From a bacterium HR10 (GTDB lineage: Bacteria; Acidobacteriota; Blastocatellia; HR10), in the NCBI GenBank assembly GCA_002923315.1, contig BEHM01000001.1:1-56505 (forward strand): a stretch of 56,505 bases of DNA. Reading direction: 5' to 3'. The translations under genes and the position numbers were made by a program. Positions 27,067 through 34,928 of this stretch are shown here, in pieces (the first letter of the stretch is position 1; every line of letters starts with the position of its first letter). A model generated the notes under the pieces. That model saw only the letters and a program-made list of their open reading frames with translations, did no database searches and was not told the origin of the DNA.

Positions 27067-27420
27067 CTATTCCTCCGTAGAGGTCCCCGCTTCGGAGGGC
27101 GGCAGGTCCTTGTACAGATACTTGATCGCGTGTTTGAAGATGAGCAAGTTGGGCTCCCCATTTCGGTGCAGTTTGATGCAGTTTTTATCGTACCATTCGA
27201 TTGTGCCCCGAAGGACCTCTCCGTCAGTCAGGACGACGACCATCGGGGTCTTGGCCTCCATCTGCTTCCGGTAGTAGTAATTCTCCGCATGGGTCTGTTC
27301 GGGCGGCACGCGCTTTTTCGGCTGCGGCTGCACCGTCTGCGTGCGCGTCAGATTATTCGGGTCATAGAGACCTCGAGTGTTGACGTCCGTGTATGTCGTC
27401 CGCACTGTCTTTTTGGTCAC
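27067..27420 (-). CDS. hfq: Hfq-family RNA chaperone with N-terminal extension
   Basis: A 117-residue protein. Residues about 45-106 align with the Hfq Sm fold: helix HAENYYYRKQMEAKTP, Sm1 strands MVVVLTDGEVLRGTIEWYD and CIKLHRNGE, then the Sm2 motif IFKHAIKYL, which matches the Hfq YKHAI signature. Residues 1-44 are an extra polar, basic segment (DPNNLTRTQTVQPQPKKR) not found in the classic proteins, whose Sm core starts near residue 7. Hfq promotes small RNA-mRNA pairing. The start is GTG 27420 with GGAGGG 8 nt upstream; the reading frame continues upstream but only as antisense of argS. It is divergent from argS. Confidence 0.85.
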   Translation of the reverse strand: MTKKTVRTTYTDVNTRGLYDPNNLTRTQTVQPQPKKRVPPEQTHAENYYYRKQMEAKTPMVVVLTDGEVLRGTIEWYDKNCIKLHRNGEPNLLIFKHAIKYLYKDLPPSEAGTSTEE

Positions 27421-27484
27421 AAATGTACCCTCCGAATCGTGTTTTCTCCATCCCAAATCCCATTGGGGAGAGCAAGCTGAGCAA

Positions 27485-27513
27485 ATATTACAGGAAGTGC
27501 GGGCGTTTGGCAA
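27485..27513 (-). promoter_or_regulatory. Promoter for hfq
   Basis: On the minus strand TTGCCA (27513-27508), 17 bp, TAATAT (27490-27485). The leader would be about 58 nt and carries the GGAGGG site. Confidence 0.5.
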
Positions 27514-27566
27514 GGTGGTGGAGAGTCGAAGAGCCAATCGTCGGCGCACCCGTGAACACCTGGAGT

Positions 27567-27596
27567 TTGACGGAAGCTTCGCGGGGATGCTATAGA
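27567..27596 (+). promoter_or_regulatory. Promoter for argS
   Basis: TTGACG (27567-27572), 18 bp ending in TGC (extended -10), TATAGA (27591-27596). The start site would be near 27603, only 13 nt before ATG 27616. Confidence 0.55.
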
Positions 27597-27615
27597 TTGA
27601 AGGACATCGCGGCAG

Positions 27616-29589
27616 ATGAGGCATATGCTGGAGCGACTGCGAGAACATATTGTGCGCCATCTGCGGCAGTGCGTGCAGCGGCGGTTCGATTTGACGGTGG
27701 AGGAGATCGCCATTGAAGTCCCACCGCACGTCGAACTGGGAGACTTGGCTTTTCCCATCGCTTTTCAACTCGCCCAGTGGCTGCGCCAGCGAACGGGGCA
27801 GAAGTACAATCCGCGCGCTCTGGCGGAAGCGATCGCAGCCGAGCTCCCGCCGATGCAAGAGATCGCCCGCGTTGAGGTCGCCGGGGCCGGGTATCTCAAT
27901 GTCTTCCTCGATCGCGCGCGGCTCTTGCTCGGCCTTCAGCAGCCGGAGACCGCGCCGGAGCCATCCGGGGAGAAGATCATCGTCGAACATACGAGCATCA
28001 ATCCGAATAAGGCGGCGCATATTGGCCACCTCCGAAATGCCGTGCTCGGCGATGCTCTGGTTCGGTTGTTGCGGTGGAGCGGCGCGCGCGTCGAAGTCCA
28101 CAACTACATTGACAACACGGGGGTTCAGGTGGCTGACGTCGTCGTCGGATTCAAATATCTGGAGAAGAAGGACCGGGCGGAGATCGAAGCGATTCCGGGG
28201 AAATTCGATCACTATTGCTGGGATTTGTACGCGCGCGTGACGGCTTGGTATGAAGAGAACCCTGAGGCTTTGGAGCTGCGCCGTCAAACGCTCAGTGAGA
28301 TCGAGGAAGGCGGGAATCCGACAGCCGAACTCGCCGAGTACATCTCCATGCGCGTGCTGAACGATCAGCTGGACACAGTCGAACGGCTGGGCATTTACTA
28401 CGACCTGCTCCCTCGCGAGAGCGAGATTCTCCATCTGAAATTCTGGGATCGTGCCTTCGAGCTGTTGAAGGCGGCGGGGCTCGTCACCTATGAGACGGAG
28501 GGGAAGAACCGAGGGTGCTGGGTGATGCGTCTGCCGTCGGAGGAAGAAACGGGGGCTCGGGAGGACGAGGGGAAGGTGCTCGTCCGTTCCGATGGGACAG
28601 TCGTCTACACGGGCAAGGACATCGCTTATCACCTCTGGAAGCTCGGGCGGCTCGGCGTGGACTTCAGCTATCGGCCCTTCCGTCGGTATCCGAACGGGCA
28701 TACGACGTGGATCACGACGAGCGAGGCGACGGCCGACGGTGCGCCCCCGGAGTTCGGGCGGGGATCGGCCTATCTGAGCGTGATCGGGTCGGAGCAGACG
28801 TATCTGCAGCGATTCGTGAAAGAGGCTGTTCGCGCTCTAGTGCCGGATCCGCGCGTTGAGCGCAGTGCGCACATCGCCTATGAGAAAGTGGCTTTGACGC
28901 CGCGCGCGTGCCTGGAGTTGGGGATCGAGCTGTCGCCAGAGGAGCTGGAGCGGCAGCAGATCAGTATGTCTGGGCGGCGCGGCCTCGGTGTGAAGGCCGA
29001 TGATCTCATTGATAAGCTCGAAGAAAAGGCCTTGGGGGAGGTGCGCGCTCGACATCCAGAGTTGTCGGAGGAAGGGGCTCGGCGTCTGGCGCATCAGATC
29101 GCCGTAGGGGCCTTGCGCTATTTCTTGCTGAAATATACCCGGACGACGGCCATCGCGTTCGATTTCACCGAAGCGCTCTCCTTTGAGGGAGAGACCGGCC
29201 CATATGTGCAATATGCCGTCGTGCGCGCGCGCAGCATCTTTCGGAAGCTTCAGGAGGCGGGTCTGTCGCGTCATCCGCTTGGGCCGGAGCAGATCCCGGA
29301 GATCAATCGCTTCCTGAACGAGCATGACGATTTATGGGCGTTGCTTTACCTGGCCGCGCGGCTTGGCGAATTCGCCCATCAGGCGTGCGAACATTACGAA
29401 CCGGCGATCTTGGCCAAGTACGCCTTCCAGTTGGCGCAGCGGTTCAATACCTTCTACCACAGCTACCACATCTTGAGCGAGGGCGATCCGCTCGTGCGTG
29501 AGGTCTATCTCGCCATCACAGAAGCCGTGTGCGAGCGCCTGGCGCGCGCGTTGGAGCTGCTGGGCATCGAAGTTCCGGAGATGATGTGA
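27616..29589 (+). CDS. argS: Arginyl-tRNA synthetase
   Basis: A 657-residue class I aminoacyl-tRNA synthetase that charges tRNA-Arg. The N-terminal additional domain (1-105) is followed by the Rossmann catalytic core with the HIGH motif at residues 135-138 (NPNKAAHIGHLRN). The second signature is SMSGRRG (about 452-458), the form of KMSKS found in many ArgRS that lack the first Lys. The C-terminal anticodon-binding helical DALR domain runs from about 530 to the end. Length is in the upper normal range. ATG 27616 follows its promoter with a very short leader and no strong ribosome site. Confidence 0.96.
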   Translation: MRHMLERLREHIVRHLRQCVQRRFDLTVEEIAIEVPPHVELGDLAFPIAFQLAQWLRQRTGQKYNPRALAEAIAAELPPMQEIARVEVAGAGYLNVFLDRARLLLGLQQPETAPEPSGEKIIVEHTSINPNKAAHIGHLRNAVLGDALVRLLRWSGARVEVHNYIDNTGVQVADVVVGFKYLEKKDRAEIEAIPGKFDHYCWDLYARVTAWYEENPEALELRRQTLSEIEEGGNPTAELAEYISMRVLNDQLDTVERLGIYYDLLPRESEILHLKFWDRAFELLKAAGLVTYETEGKNRGCWVMRLPSEEETGAREDEGKVLVRSDGTVVYTGKDIAYHLWKLGRLGVDFSYRPFRRYPNGHTTWITTSEATADGAPPEFGRGSAYLSVIGSEQTYLQRFVKEAVRALVPDPRVERSAHIAYEKVALTPRACLELGIELSPEELERQQISMSGRRGLGVKADDLIDKLEEKALGEVRARHPELSEEGARRLAHQIAVGALRYFLLKYTRTTAIAFDFTEALSFEGETGPYVQYAVVRARSIFRKLQEAGLSRHPLGPEQIPEINRFLNEHDDLWALLYLAARLGEFAHQACEHYEPAILAKYAFQLAQRFNTFYHSYHILSEGDPLVREVYLAITEAVCERLARALELLGIEVPEMM

Positions 29590-29610
29590 GCGCGCCGGGG
29601 AGCGACGCTT

Positions 29611-30930
29611 TCAAGGAGCAGGCGCGATCGTCCGCCGCCGCTCATGATGGACTCGCCATGCCCAGTTCGCCAGGGCGAGCAGGGAGGTCACCAGGAGAAC
29701 GAGCAGTTCTCCCCGTCCCATACGCGTCACCAGGATCGCGGAGAACGCGAGGGCGAGCGTGGCGATGAGGGGACCGCCAGGGAGCCGAAAGGCCGCTTCT
29801 TCGGCGCACTTTCTCCTGAGGACGATCAGGGCCAGGCAGGTCGAGGCATAGGTGAACAGGCGCGCCACGGCCGACAGCAGGACGTTCCAGGCGAACGTCC
29901 CGGCCAGAGCCAGGCTCCAGGTCAAAATGGCGAAGGCCACAATCGAGATGTGCGGTGTGCGGAATCGGGGATGCACGGCCGCGAAGGCAGATGGGAAATC
30001 GCCGCGTTCGGCCAGAGCGAACGTCAGCCGTGGCGCGTTCAACATCATCGAGCTGAGGTAGCCGTAGACCGAGATGAGCGCCCCTGCGCTGATCACCCCC
30101 GCTCCCAGCGCGCCCGCGAACATGCGCGCCGCTGAAGCGAGCGGCCGGTCCATGCGCGCGGTCTGCGGCAAAGTGCCGATGACGACCACCTGGATGAGGG
30201 TGAAGATCGCCGTGACGACCACGAGCGCGACAAAGAGCGCGAAGGGCGCGTCGCGTCGGGGATCTTTGGCCTCTGCCATCGGCAGAAGCGCGGCCTCAAA
30301 TCCCCCATAAGCGTAGACAAGCACGAGCACGGCCTGCAGCCAGGCGTCGGCTGAGGGGGAAGGAGAGCGAGGCCCTATCGACTTCGTGAAGAAGAGACCA
30401 ACGGCGATGAAGAGAAGGAGGGGGATGAGCTTCAGGATGGCGAAAATGTCGCTCACCTGGGCGCCGGCGCGCACGCCGCGATAGTTCACTAGGGCGAGCC
30501 CACCGATGAGCAGCGTCAGCAGCAGTGCGCGCGGGATCGGTTCCTCGGCGGGCGGCCAGAATTCGGCGAGGTAGAGGATGAAGAGATTCGCATTCGCCGC
30601 CGCGGCAGTGATGCGAACCAGCCACGTCAGCCATCCGATTTGCACGCCGAGCAGGGCTCCGAAGGCCTCTCGCGCGTACAGATACGGGCCTCCGGCCGCC
30701 GTGAAGCGCGAGGCGACTTCGGCGAAACAGGCCATGATCAATCCCATTCCGGCCGCGGCGAGGAGATACGCGACGGGGCTGAGCGGTCCGAGCAATCCGG
30801 CGACGATCGCGGGGAGGCCGAAGATGCCGCTGCCAATGATGGAGTTGATGACCAACGCCGTGAGGCTCCATCGGCCGATGGCCCGGACAAGCGACGGCTC
30901 GGCGCGTCCGTCCCTCACAGGCGTCGCCAT
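29611..30930 (-). CDS. APC-family amino acid permease
   Basis: A 439-residue inner-membrane transporter with about 12 helices. The first helix shows NSIIGSGIFGLPA (the APC substrate motif, about residues 29-41); later, RLTFALAERGDFPSAF and HPRFRTPHISI match the conserved loop of the permease at the left window edge. ATG 30930 lies within the end of the upstream oxidoreductase gene (16-bp overlap), implying translational coupling, so it is the last gene of a three-gene operon. The substrate is unknown; cotranscription with a CrtI-like oxidoreductase is unusual for an amino-acid permease. Confidence 0.88.
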   Translation of the reverse strand: MATPVRDGRAEPSLVRAIGRWSLTALVINSIIGSGIFGLPAIVAGLLGPLSPVAYLLAAAGMGLIMACFAEVASRFTAAGGPYLYAREAFGALLGVQIGWLTWLVRITAAAANANLFILYLAEFWPPAEEPIPRALLLTLLIGGLALVNYRGVRAGAQVSDIFAILKLIPLLLFIAVGLFFTKSIGPRSPSPSADAWLQAVLVLVYAYGGFEAALLPMAEAKDPRRDAPFALFVALVVVTAIFTLIQVVVIGTLPQTARMDRPLASAARMFAGALGAGVISAGALISVYGYLSSMMLNAPRLTFALAERGDFPSAFAAVHPRFRTPHISIVAFAILTWSLALAGTFAWNVLLSAVARLFTYASTCLALIVLRRKCAEEAAFRLPGGPLIATLALAFSAILVTRMGRGELLVLLVTSLLALANWAWRVHHERRRTIAPAP

Positions 30931-32516
30931 CGCCAATCGCGCAGGGCCTGGCGCGCCGCGTTGTATCCGGGCACGCCCATGACGCCGCCGCCCGGATGCG
31001 CACCGGCCCCGCACAGATAGAGCCCGCGAATGGGCGTGCGATAGCGCGCCCATCCGGGCACCGGACGAAAGGAGAAGAGTTGATCCACGCTCATGTCGCC
31101 GTGAAAGATATTGCCCCCGGTGAGCGCGAATTCTTCCTCGAGATCAAGCGGCGAGAGGATGTGCCGGTCGAGGACCAGGTTTTTGAACCCCGGGGCATAC
31201 TCCTCGATGATGTCCATCACGCGATCGGCGTACGCGTCTTTCAGCGCGCGCCAATCCCCCTCTCGAAGCCGATAGGGCGCGTATTGGAGGAAGATCCCCA
31301 TGATGTGCTTCCCCGATGGGGCGAGCGAATCGTCATAGGTCGTGGGGATCGTGATCTCCAGCAGAGGGGATGAAGAGGGGTGACCGTGTTTGGCCTCCTC
31401 CCACGCGCGCTCCACGTAGTCCAGGTCGGGGCAGATGTGGATCGTCGTCTTATGGTGCGGCATGAGGTGCATTCCGGGCCGCGCTTTGAAATTCGGCAGG
31501 CCGTCGAGCGCCAGGTTGATCTTCATCGAATATCCGCTCATGCGGATCGCCTTCACCTGATGCGCGAACTCGGGATCCAGCTCGGCTTCGCCCACGAGCC
31601 TGAGGAACGTGCGCTTCGGATCAGCATTGGAGAGGACAAGACGAGCGCGGATCTCTTCGCCCGTGGCGAGCACGACGCCCACGGCACGTCCGTCCCGCAC
31701 GAGGATGCGCTCCACCTCGGCGTCAGTTCGGATGCTCGCTCCAGCCGCGCGAGCGGCTGCGGCGATCGCCTCCGAGAGCGCGCCCATTCCCCCGCGCACG
31801 AACCCCCATAGGCCACGATGGCCGTTGACCTTCCCCATCACGTGGTGCAAGAGCACGTAGGCTGTCCCAGGAGTCCGCGGGCCGCCGGCTGTGCCGATGA
31901 CCCCATCCGTCGCCAGCGTGACCTTCACTTCCTCGGACTCGAACCACGGTTCCAGAAAGTCGGCCACGCTTTGGGCGAAGAGCTTCAGCAGACTGACCCG
32001 CGCCCGCTCCTCTAACCGCAGAAGGCCCCATCCCAGTCCCCCGAGGGCCCACACATCGCGCGCGCTCATGCGTGCGAGATTCGGGGGCGGTTGCCAGAGG
32101 AGGCGATCCATCCATTGCGCGAGCCGCTCAAGATGAGCTTCGTAGGCGGGATACGCTTCGGCATCCCGGCGCGAGAATCTCGCGATCTCCTCGCACGTGC
32201 GCTTCTGGTCCTGCCAGAAGAGGAGGCACCGCCCATCCGGAAAGGGAGTGAAAAACGCCGGATCCTTCGCATAGACGTAATACCCGTAGCGGGGAAGATC
32301 GAGATCGCGAATGAGGCGCTCGGGGAGGAGGCTGCACAAATAAGCTGCCGTGGAGACCCGAAAGCCGGGGAAGACCTCCTCGGTCGTACTCGCTCCTCCC
32401 ACCCGCGATCGGCGCTCGAGGACGAGAACGCGCAATCCGGCGCGCGCCAAATAGGCGGCAGCGACCAGACCATTATGGCCAGCCCCGACGATCAGCGCAT
32501 CCCAATGCTCAGGCAT
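30915..32516 (-). CDS. CrtI-like (phytoene desaturase family) FAD-dependent oxidoreductase
   Basis: A 533-residue flavoprotein. The N-terminal FAD motif is VGAGHNGLVAAAYLARAG (about 10-27) with the acidic strand end LVLERR and the following RVGGAS. The C-terminal FAD segment reads GLYLCGAGAHPGGGVMGVPG (about 495-515). The overall pattern matches the phytoene desaturase-related NAD(P)/FAD oxidoreductases, including the PYROXD2-like group, which need not act on carotenoids. ATG 32516 overlaps the upstream stop (ATGCCTGA), so coupled translation is likely; a GTG at 32540 is the alternative start. No phytoene synthase gene is near, so a carotenoid role is not supported by context. Confidence 0.85.
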   Translation of the reverse strand: MPEHWDALIVGAGHNGLVAAAYLARAGLRVLVLERRSRVGGASTTEEVFPGFRVSTAAYLCSLLPERLIRDLDLPRYGYYVYAKDPAFFTPFPDGRCLLFWQDQKRTCEEIARFSRRDAEAYPAYEAHLERLAQWMDRLLWQPPPNLARMSARDVWALGGLGWGLLRLEERARVSLLKLFAQSVADFLEPWFESEEVKVTLATDGVIGTAGGPRTPGTAYVLLHHVMGKVNGHRGLWGFVRGGMGALSEAIAAAARAAGASIRTDAEVERILVRDGRAVGVVLATGEEIRARLVLSNADPKRTFLRLVGEAELDPEFAHQVKAIRMSGYSMKINLALDGLPNFKARPGMHLMPHHKTTIHICPDLDYVERAWEEAKHGHPSSSPLLEITIPTTYDDSLAPSGKHIMGIFLQYAPYRLREGDWRALKDAYADRVMDIIEEYAPGFKNLVLDRHILSPLDLEEEFALTGGNIFHGDMSVDQLFSFRPVPGWARYRTPIRGLYLCGAGAHPGGGVMGVPGYNAARQALRDWRWRRL

Positions 32517-32955
32517 GGGGGCGAAGCGCGGTTTCTCCACGCGACGGCATCGCGAGCTTCCGATGCTCCTTCAGCATGCATCGGTTCATGACGACGAGCA
32601 GGCCCGCTTCGCGAGCGCGACGTGCCGCCTCTTCGTTGACGACCCCTTCTTGCATCCATACGGCCCAAGCGCCAATGCGGATCGCCTCCTCCACAATTGG
32701 GAGGACGGCGTCCGAACGACGGAAGATGGTCACGACGTCAATGCGCTCGGGCACCTCTGAGAGTCGAGCGTACGCGCGCTCACCGAGCACGCGCGCCTCG
32801 TTCGGATTAACGGGGATGATCCGATACCCCTCGGCTTGGAGGTATCGAGCCACGCCGTAGCTCGGGCGCGTGGGCTTCGAGGAGAGACCGACGACCGCGA
32901 TCGTTCGCGCTTGTTGCAGAATGCGCCGAATCACCTCCGGATCGTTCACGCGCAT
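32509..32955 (-). CDS. CoA-binding (CoA_binding_2) Rossmann-fold protein
   Basis: A 148-residue single-domain protein. IAVVGLSSKPTRPSYGVARY (about 19-38) with IIPVNPN is the nucleotide-binding part of the succinyl-CoA-synthetase-like CoA-binding fold; AVWMQEGVVNEEAARRA and VVMNRCMLKEH complete the family pattern seen in YccU-type proteins. It should bind CoA or acyl-CoA in the cytoplasm; its reaction is unknown. AGGAGG lies 5 nt before ATG 32955. It is the first gene of the leftward operon with the CrtI-like oxidoreductase and APC permease. Confidence 0.9.
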   Translation of the reverse strand: MRVNDPEVIRRILQQARTIAVVGLSSKPTRPSYGVARYLQAEGYRIIPVNPNEARVLGERAYARLSEVPERIDVVTIFRRSDAVLPIVEEAIRIGAWAVWMQEGVVNEEAARRAREAGLLVVMNRCMLKEHRKLAMPSRGETALRPHA

Positions 32956-33121
32956 ACAGCCTCCTGATCGGGCGCCGTATATGAGTAGCACAGAACGCGC
33001 CGCCGTGCAAAGTCTGAACGAGCGAACGCGGGCGATCCGGTGAGATCGCGTGAGCACCCCTTCTGTGGCGCGTTTCCAGACTGCCGGTGCTCAAGGGCGC
33101 GGGCGTCATCGCATGCGCACT

Positions 33122-33150
33122 TTGACCGGGGTGGGGCATTGGGCTACCAT
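33122..33150 (+). promoter_or_regulatory. Promoter for the sodium:solute symporter
   Basis: TTGACC (33122-33127), 17 bp, TACCAT (33145-33150). The leader of about 70 nt contains GAGGAGG before ATG 33226. Confidence 0.45.
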
Positions 33151-33225
33151 AGGTGCTCACGAGCGTGCTGAAGCATCACTTTCAGTGTCCTCGCCCAGAG
33201 TCGAAGGACTGAGGAGGCATGCCGA

Positions 33226-34866
33226 ATGACACCATGGGATTGGCTCGTCGTCGGCGGGTATCTTCTCGCGCTCCTGGTGCTCGGACGATTCCTGGGGCGA
33301 CGGCAGACGAGCATTGAAGATTACTATCTGAGTGGACGGCGCCTGCGCTGGTGGAGCGCCGGGCTCTCGACGATGGCGACGCAGCTCGGAGCCGTGAGCT
33401 TCATCTCGGCGCCGGCCTTCGTCGCCTTGCGACCCGGCGGGGGATTGGTCTGGCTGGGGTATGAGTTCGCCGTCCCCCTGGCGCTCGTGTTCCTGATGAG
33501 CGTCTTTCTGCCCGTGTATCATCGCAATCGCGTCCTGAGCATCTATGAATATCTGGAGCGCCGTTTCGATGCGAGCACACGCACTATGGTGAGCCTCATG
33601 TTTCAGGTGAGTCGTGCTTTGGCCTCCGGGGTGACCATCTTCGCTCTGGCCATTGTGCTCTCGGCGACAATCGGCATCCCGCTCTGGGCGACGATCCTCA
33701 TGACGGGCCTCATCACGGTGCTCTACGACGCGTGGGGAGGGATGAAGGCTGTCGTCTACAGTGACATCCTCCAGATGGGGATCCTGGGGCTCGGTATCCT
33801 GCTCTGTGGTCTGGAGGCGTATCGCTTCATCGGGGGATGGGCGGCGGTGTGGAGCGCGATTCCACGGGAGCGCCTGGAGGCGATTCGATGGACGGCTCAC
33901 GGATTGGGGGATGGAGAGGATTTCGGCTTCTGGCCGCTGCTGATCGGCGGCTTCTTCCTCTATGCCTCCTATTACGGATGCGATCAAAGCCAGATGCAGC
34001 GGGAGATCTCTGTCGGGCACGTGGATGAGGGCCGGCGTTCGTTATGGCTGAACGGCATCGCGCGGTTTCCGCTCGTCCTGGCGTACTGCTTCATGGGGTT
34101 GCTGATCGGCGTCTACACGAGCCAGCATCCCGAATTCGCCGCGCGTATTCCGCAGGATCGCGTGGATTACTTGGTCCCACTCTTCATCGTGTACGCCCTG
34201 CCGCCGGGAGTGACGGGGCTCATCCTCATCGCCATCCTGGCAGCGGCCATGTCCTCGCTCGATTCGGCCTTGAACTCCCTGAGTGCGGCGACGATGCGCG
34301 ATGTCTATCAGCGCTACGTGAATCCGAGGGCGACCGAGCGGGAGCTCTTCCTGTGGTCCAAGCGCTTCACGATCATGTGGGGGCTCCTGTGTATCGCATT
34401 CGCTTTCCTGGCCGGGCGCCTCTCGGGGACCGTCATCGAGGCCATCAACAAAATCGGGTCGGTCTTTTATGGGCCGATCTTAGCCGCCTTCCTCCTCGGC
34501 ATGCTGACGCGTCGGACAAGTGGCCTCGGAGTCAAGGTCGGCGTCCTCATGGGCATCGCCGCGAACCTCTTCCTGTGGCTGGAATGCCCTCGCGTCTCCT
34601 GGCTGTGGTGGAACGCGATCGGATGTGGGGTCGCCGTCCTCGTCGGATATGGCCTCAGTCTGTGGCGTCCGGCGAAGGTCGTCCCCCCGGAGACGCTCTG
34701 GCAGCCTGATCTCAGTCGCGAGCACAGGGGGGCGTTCGGGCAGACTTCTCACGCTCCGCATCTCGGGCATCCCTCGGTGACGAATTGGCGCGCGCGCTAT
34801 GTGGGGCTCATCCTGTATACGCTCCTGATGATCGGCATCGCAGGGGGAATTGCCTCGCTCGCGTGA
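33226..34866 (+). CDS. Sodium:solute symporter (SSS family)
   Basis: A 546-residue inner-membrane protein with about 13-14 helices, of the LeuT-fold SSS family. Signatures: ISAPAFVALRPGG near helix 2, WGGMKAVVYSDILQMG (about residues 171-186), which is the family core motif, and AAAMSSLDSALNSLS (about 340-355), the sodium-site helix with paired Ser. This group transports sugars, myo-inositol, vitamins or monocarboxylates; the closest look is to the SGLT/eukaryote-like branch, but the substrate is not readable. A strong GAGGAGG site precedes the ATG. It stands alone, ending at a hairpin shared with the convergent receptor gene. Confidence 0.93.
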   Translation: MTPWDWLVVGGYLLALLVLGRFLGRRQTSIEDYYLSGRRLRWWSAGLSTMATQLGAVSFISAPAFVALRPGGGLVWLGYEFAVPLALVFLMSVFLPVYHRNRVLSIYEYLERRFDASTRTMVSLMFQVSRALASGVTIFALAIVLSATIGIPLWATILMTGLITVLYDAWGGMKAVVYSDILQMGILGLGILLCGLEAYRFIGGWAAVWSAIPRERLEAIRWTAHGLGDGEDFGFWPLLIGGFFLYASYYGCDQSQMQREISVGHVDEGRRSLWLNGIARFPLVLAYCFMGLLIGVYTSQHPEFAARIPQDRVDYLVPLFIVYALPPGVTGLILIAILAAAMSSLDSALNSLSAATMRDVYQRYVNPRATERELFLWSKRFTIMWGLLCIAFAFLAGRLSGTVIEAINKIGSVFYGPILAAFLLGMLTRRTSGLGVKVGVLMGIAANLFLWLECPRVSWLWWNAIGCGVAVLVGYGLSLWRPAKVVPPETLWQPDLSREHRGAFGQTSHAPHLGHPSVTNWRARYVGLILYTLLMIGIAGGIASLA

Positions 34867-34874
34867 AAGAAAAA

Positions 34875-34907
34875 CGGCCGGCAGCCTGACATCCAGACTG
34901 CCGGCCG
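34875..34907 (-). terminator. Rho-independent terminator of the Oar-like receptor gene
   Basis: A perfect 10-bp stem, CGGCCGGCAG (34875-34884) with CTGCCGGCCG (34898-34907), and a 13-nt loop. Read leftward it is followed directly by TTTTTCTTTC, a proper U-tract, 22 nt after the receptor stop codon. Rightward there is no U-run, so it is oriented for the receptor rather than for the symporter. Confidence 0.85.
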
Positions 34908-34928
34908 AACGCACCGATGCCGCTCAGA

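Noticed and set aside
27421-28701. Leftward open frame of over 400 codons upstream of hfq
   Set aside because: It is antisense to argS, has no domain pattern, and hfq has its own promoter, ribosome site and GTG start at 27420.
30915-32516. Carotenoid biosynthesis operon
   Set aside because: The oxidoreductase has the CrtI fold, but phytoene synthase and other crt genes are absent and its partners are a CoA-binding protein and a permease.
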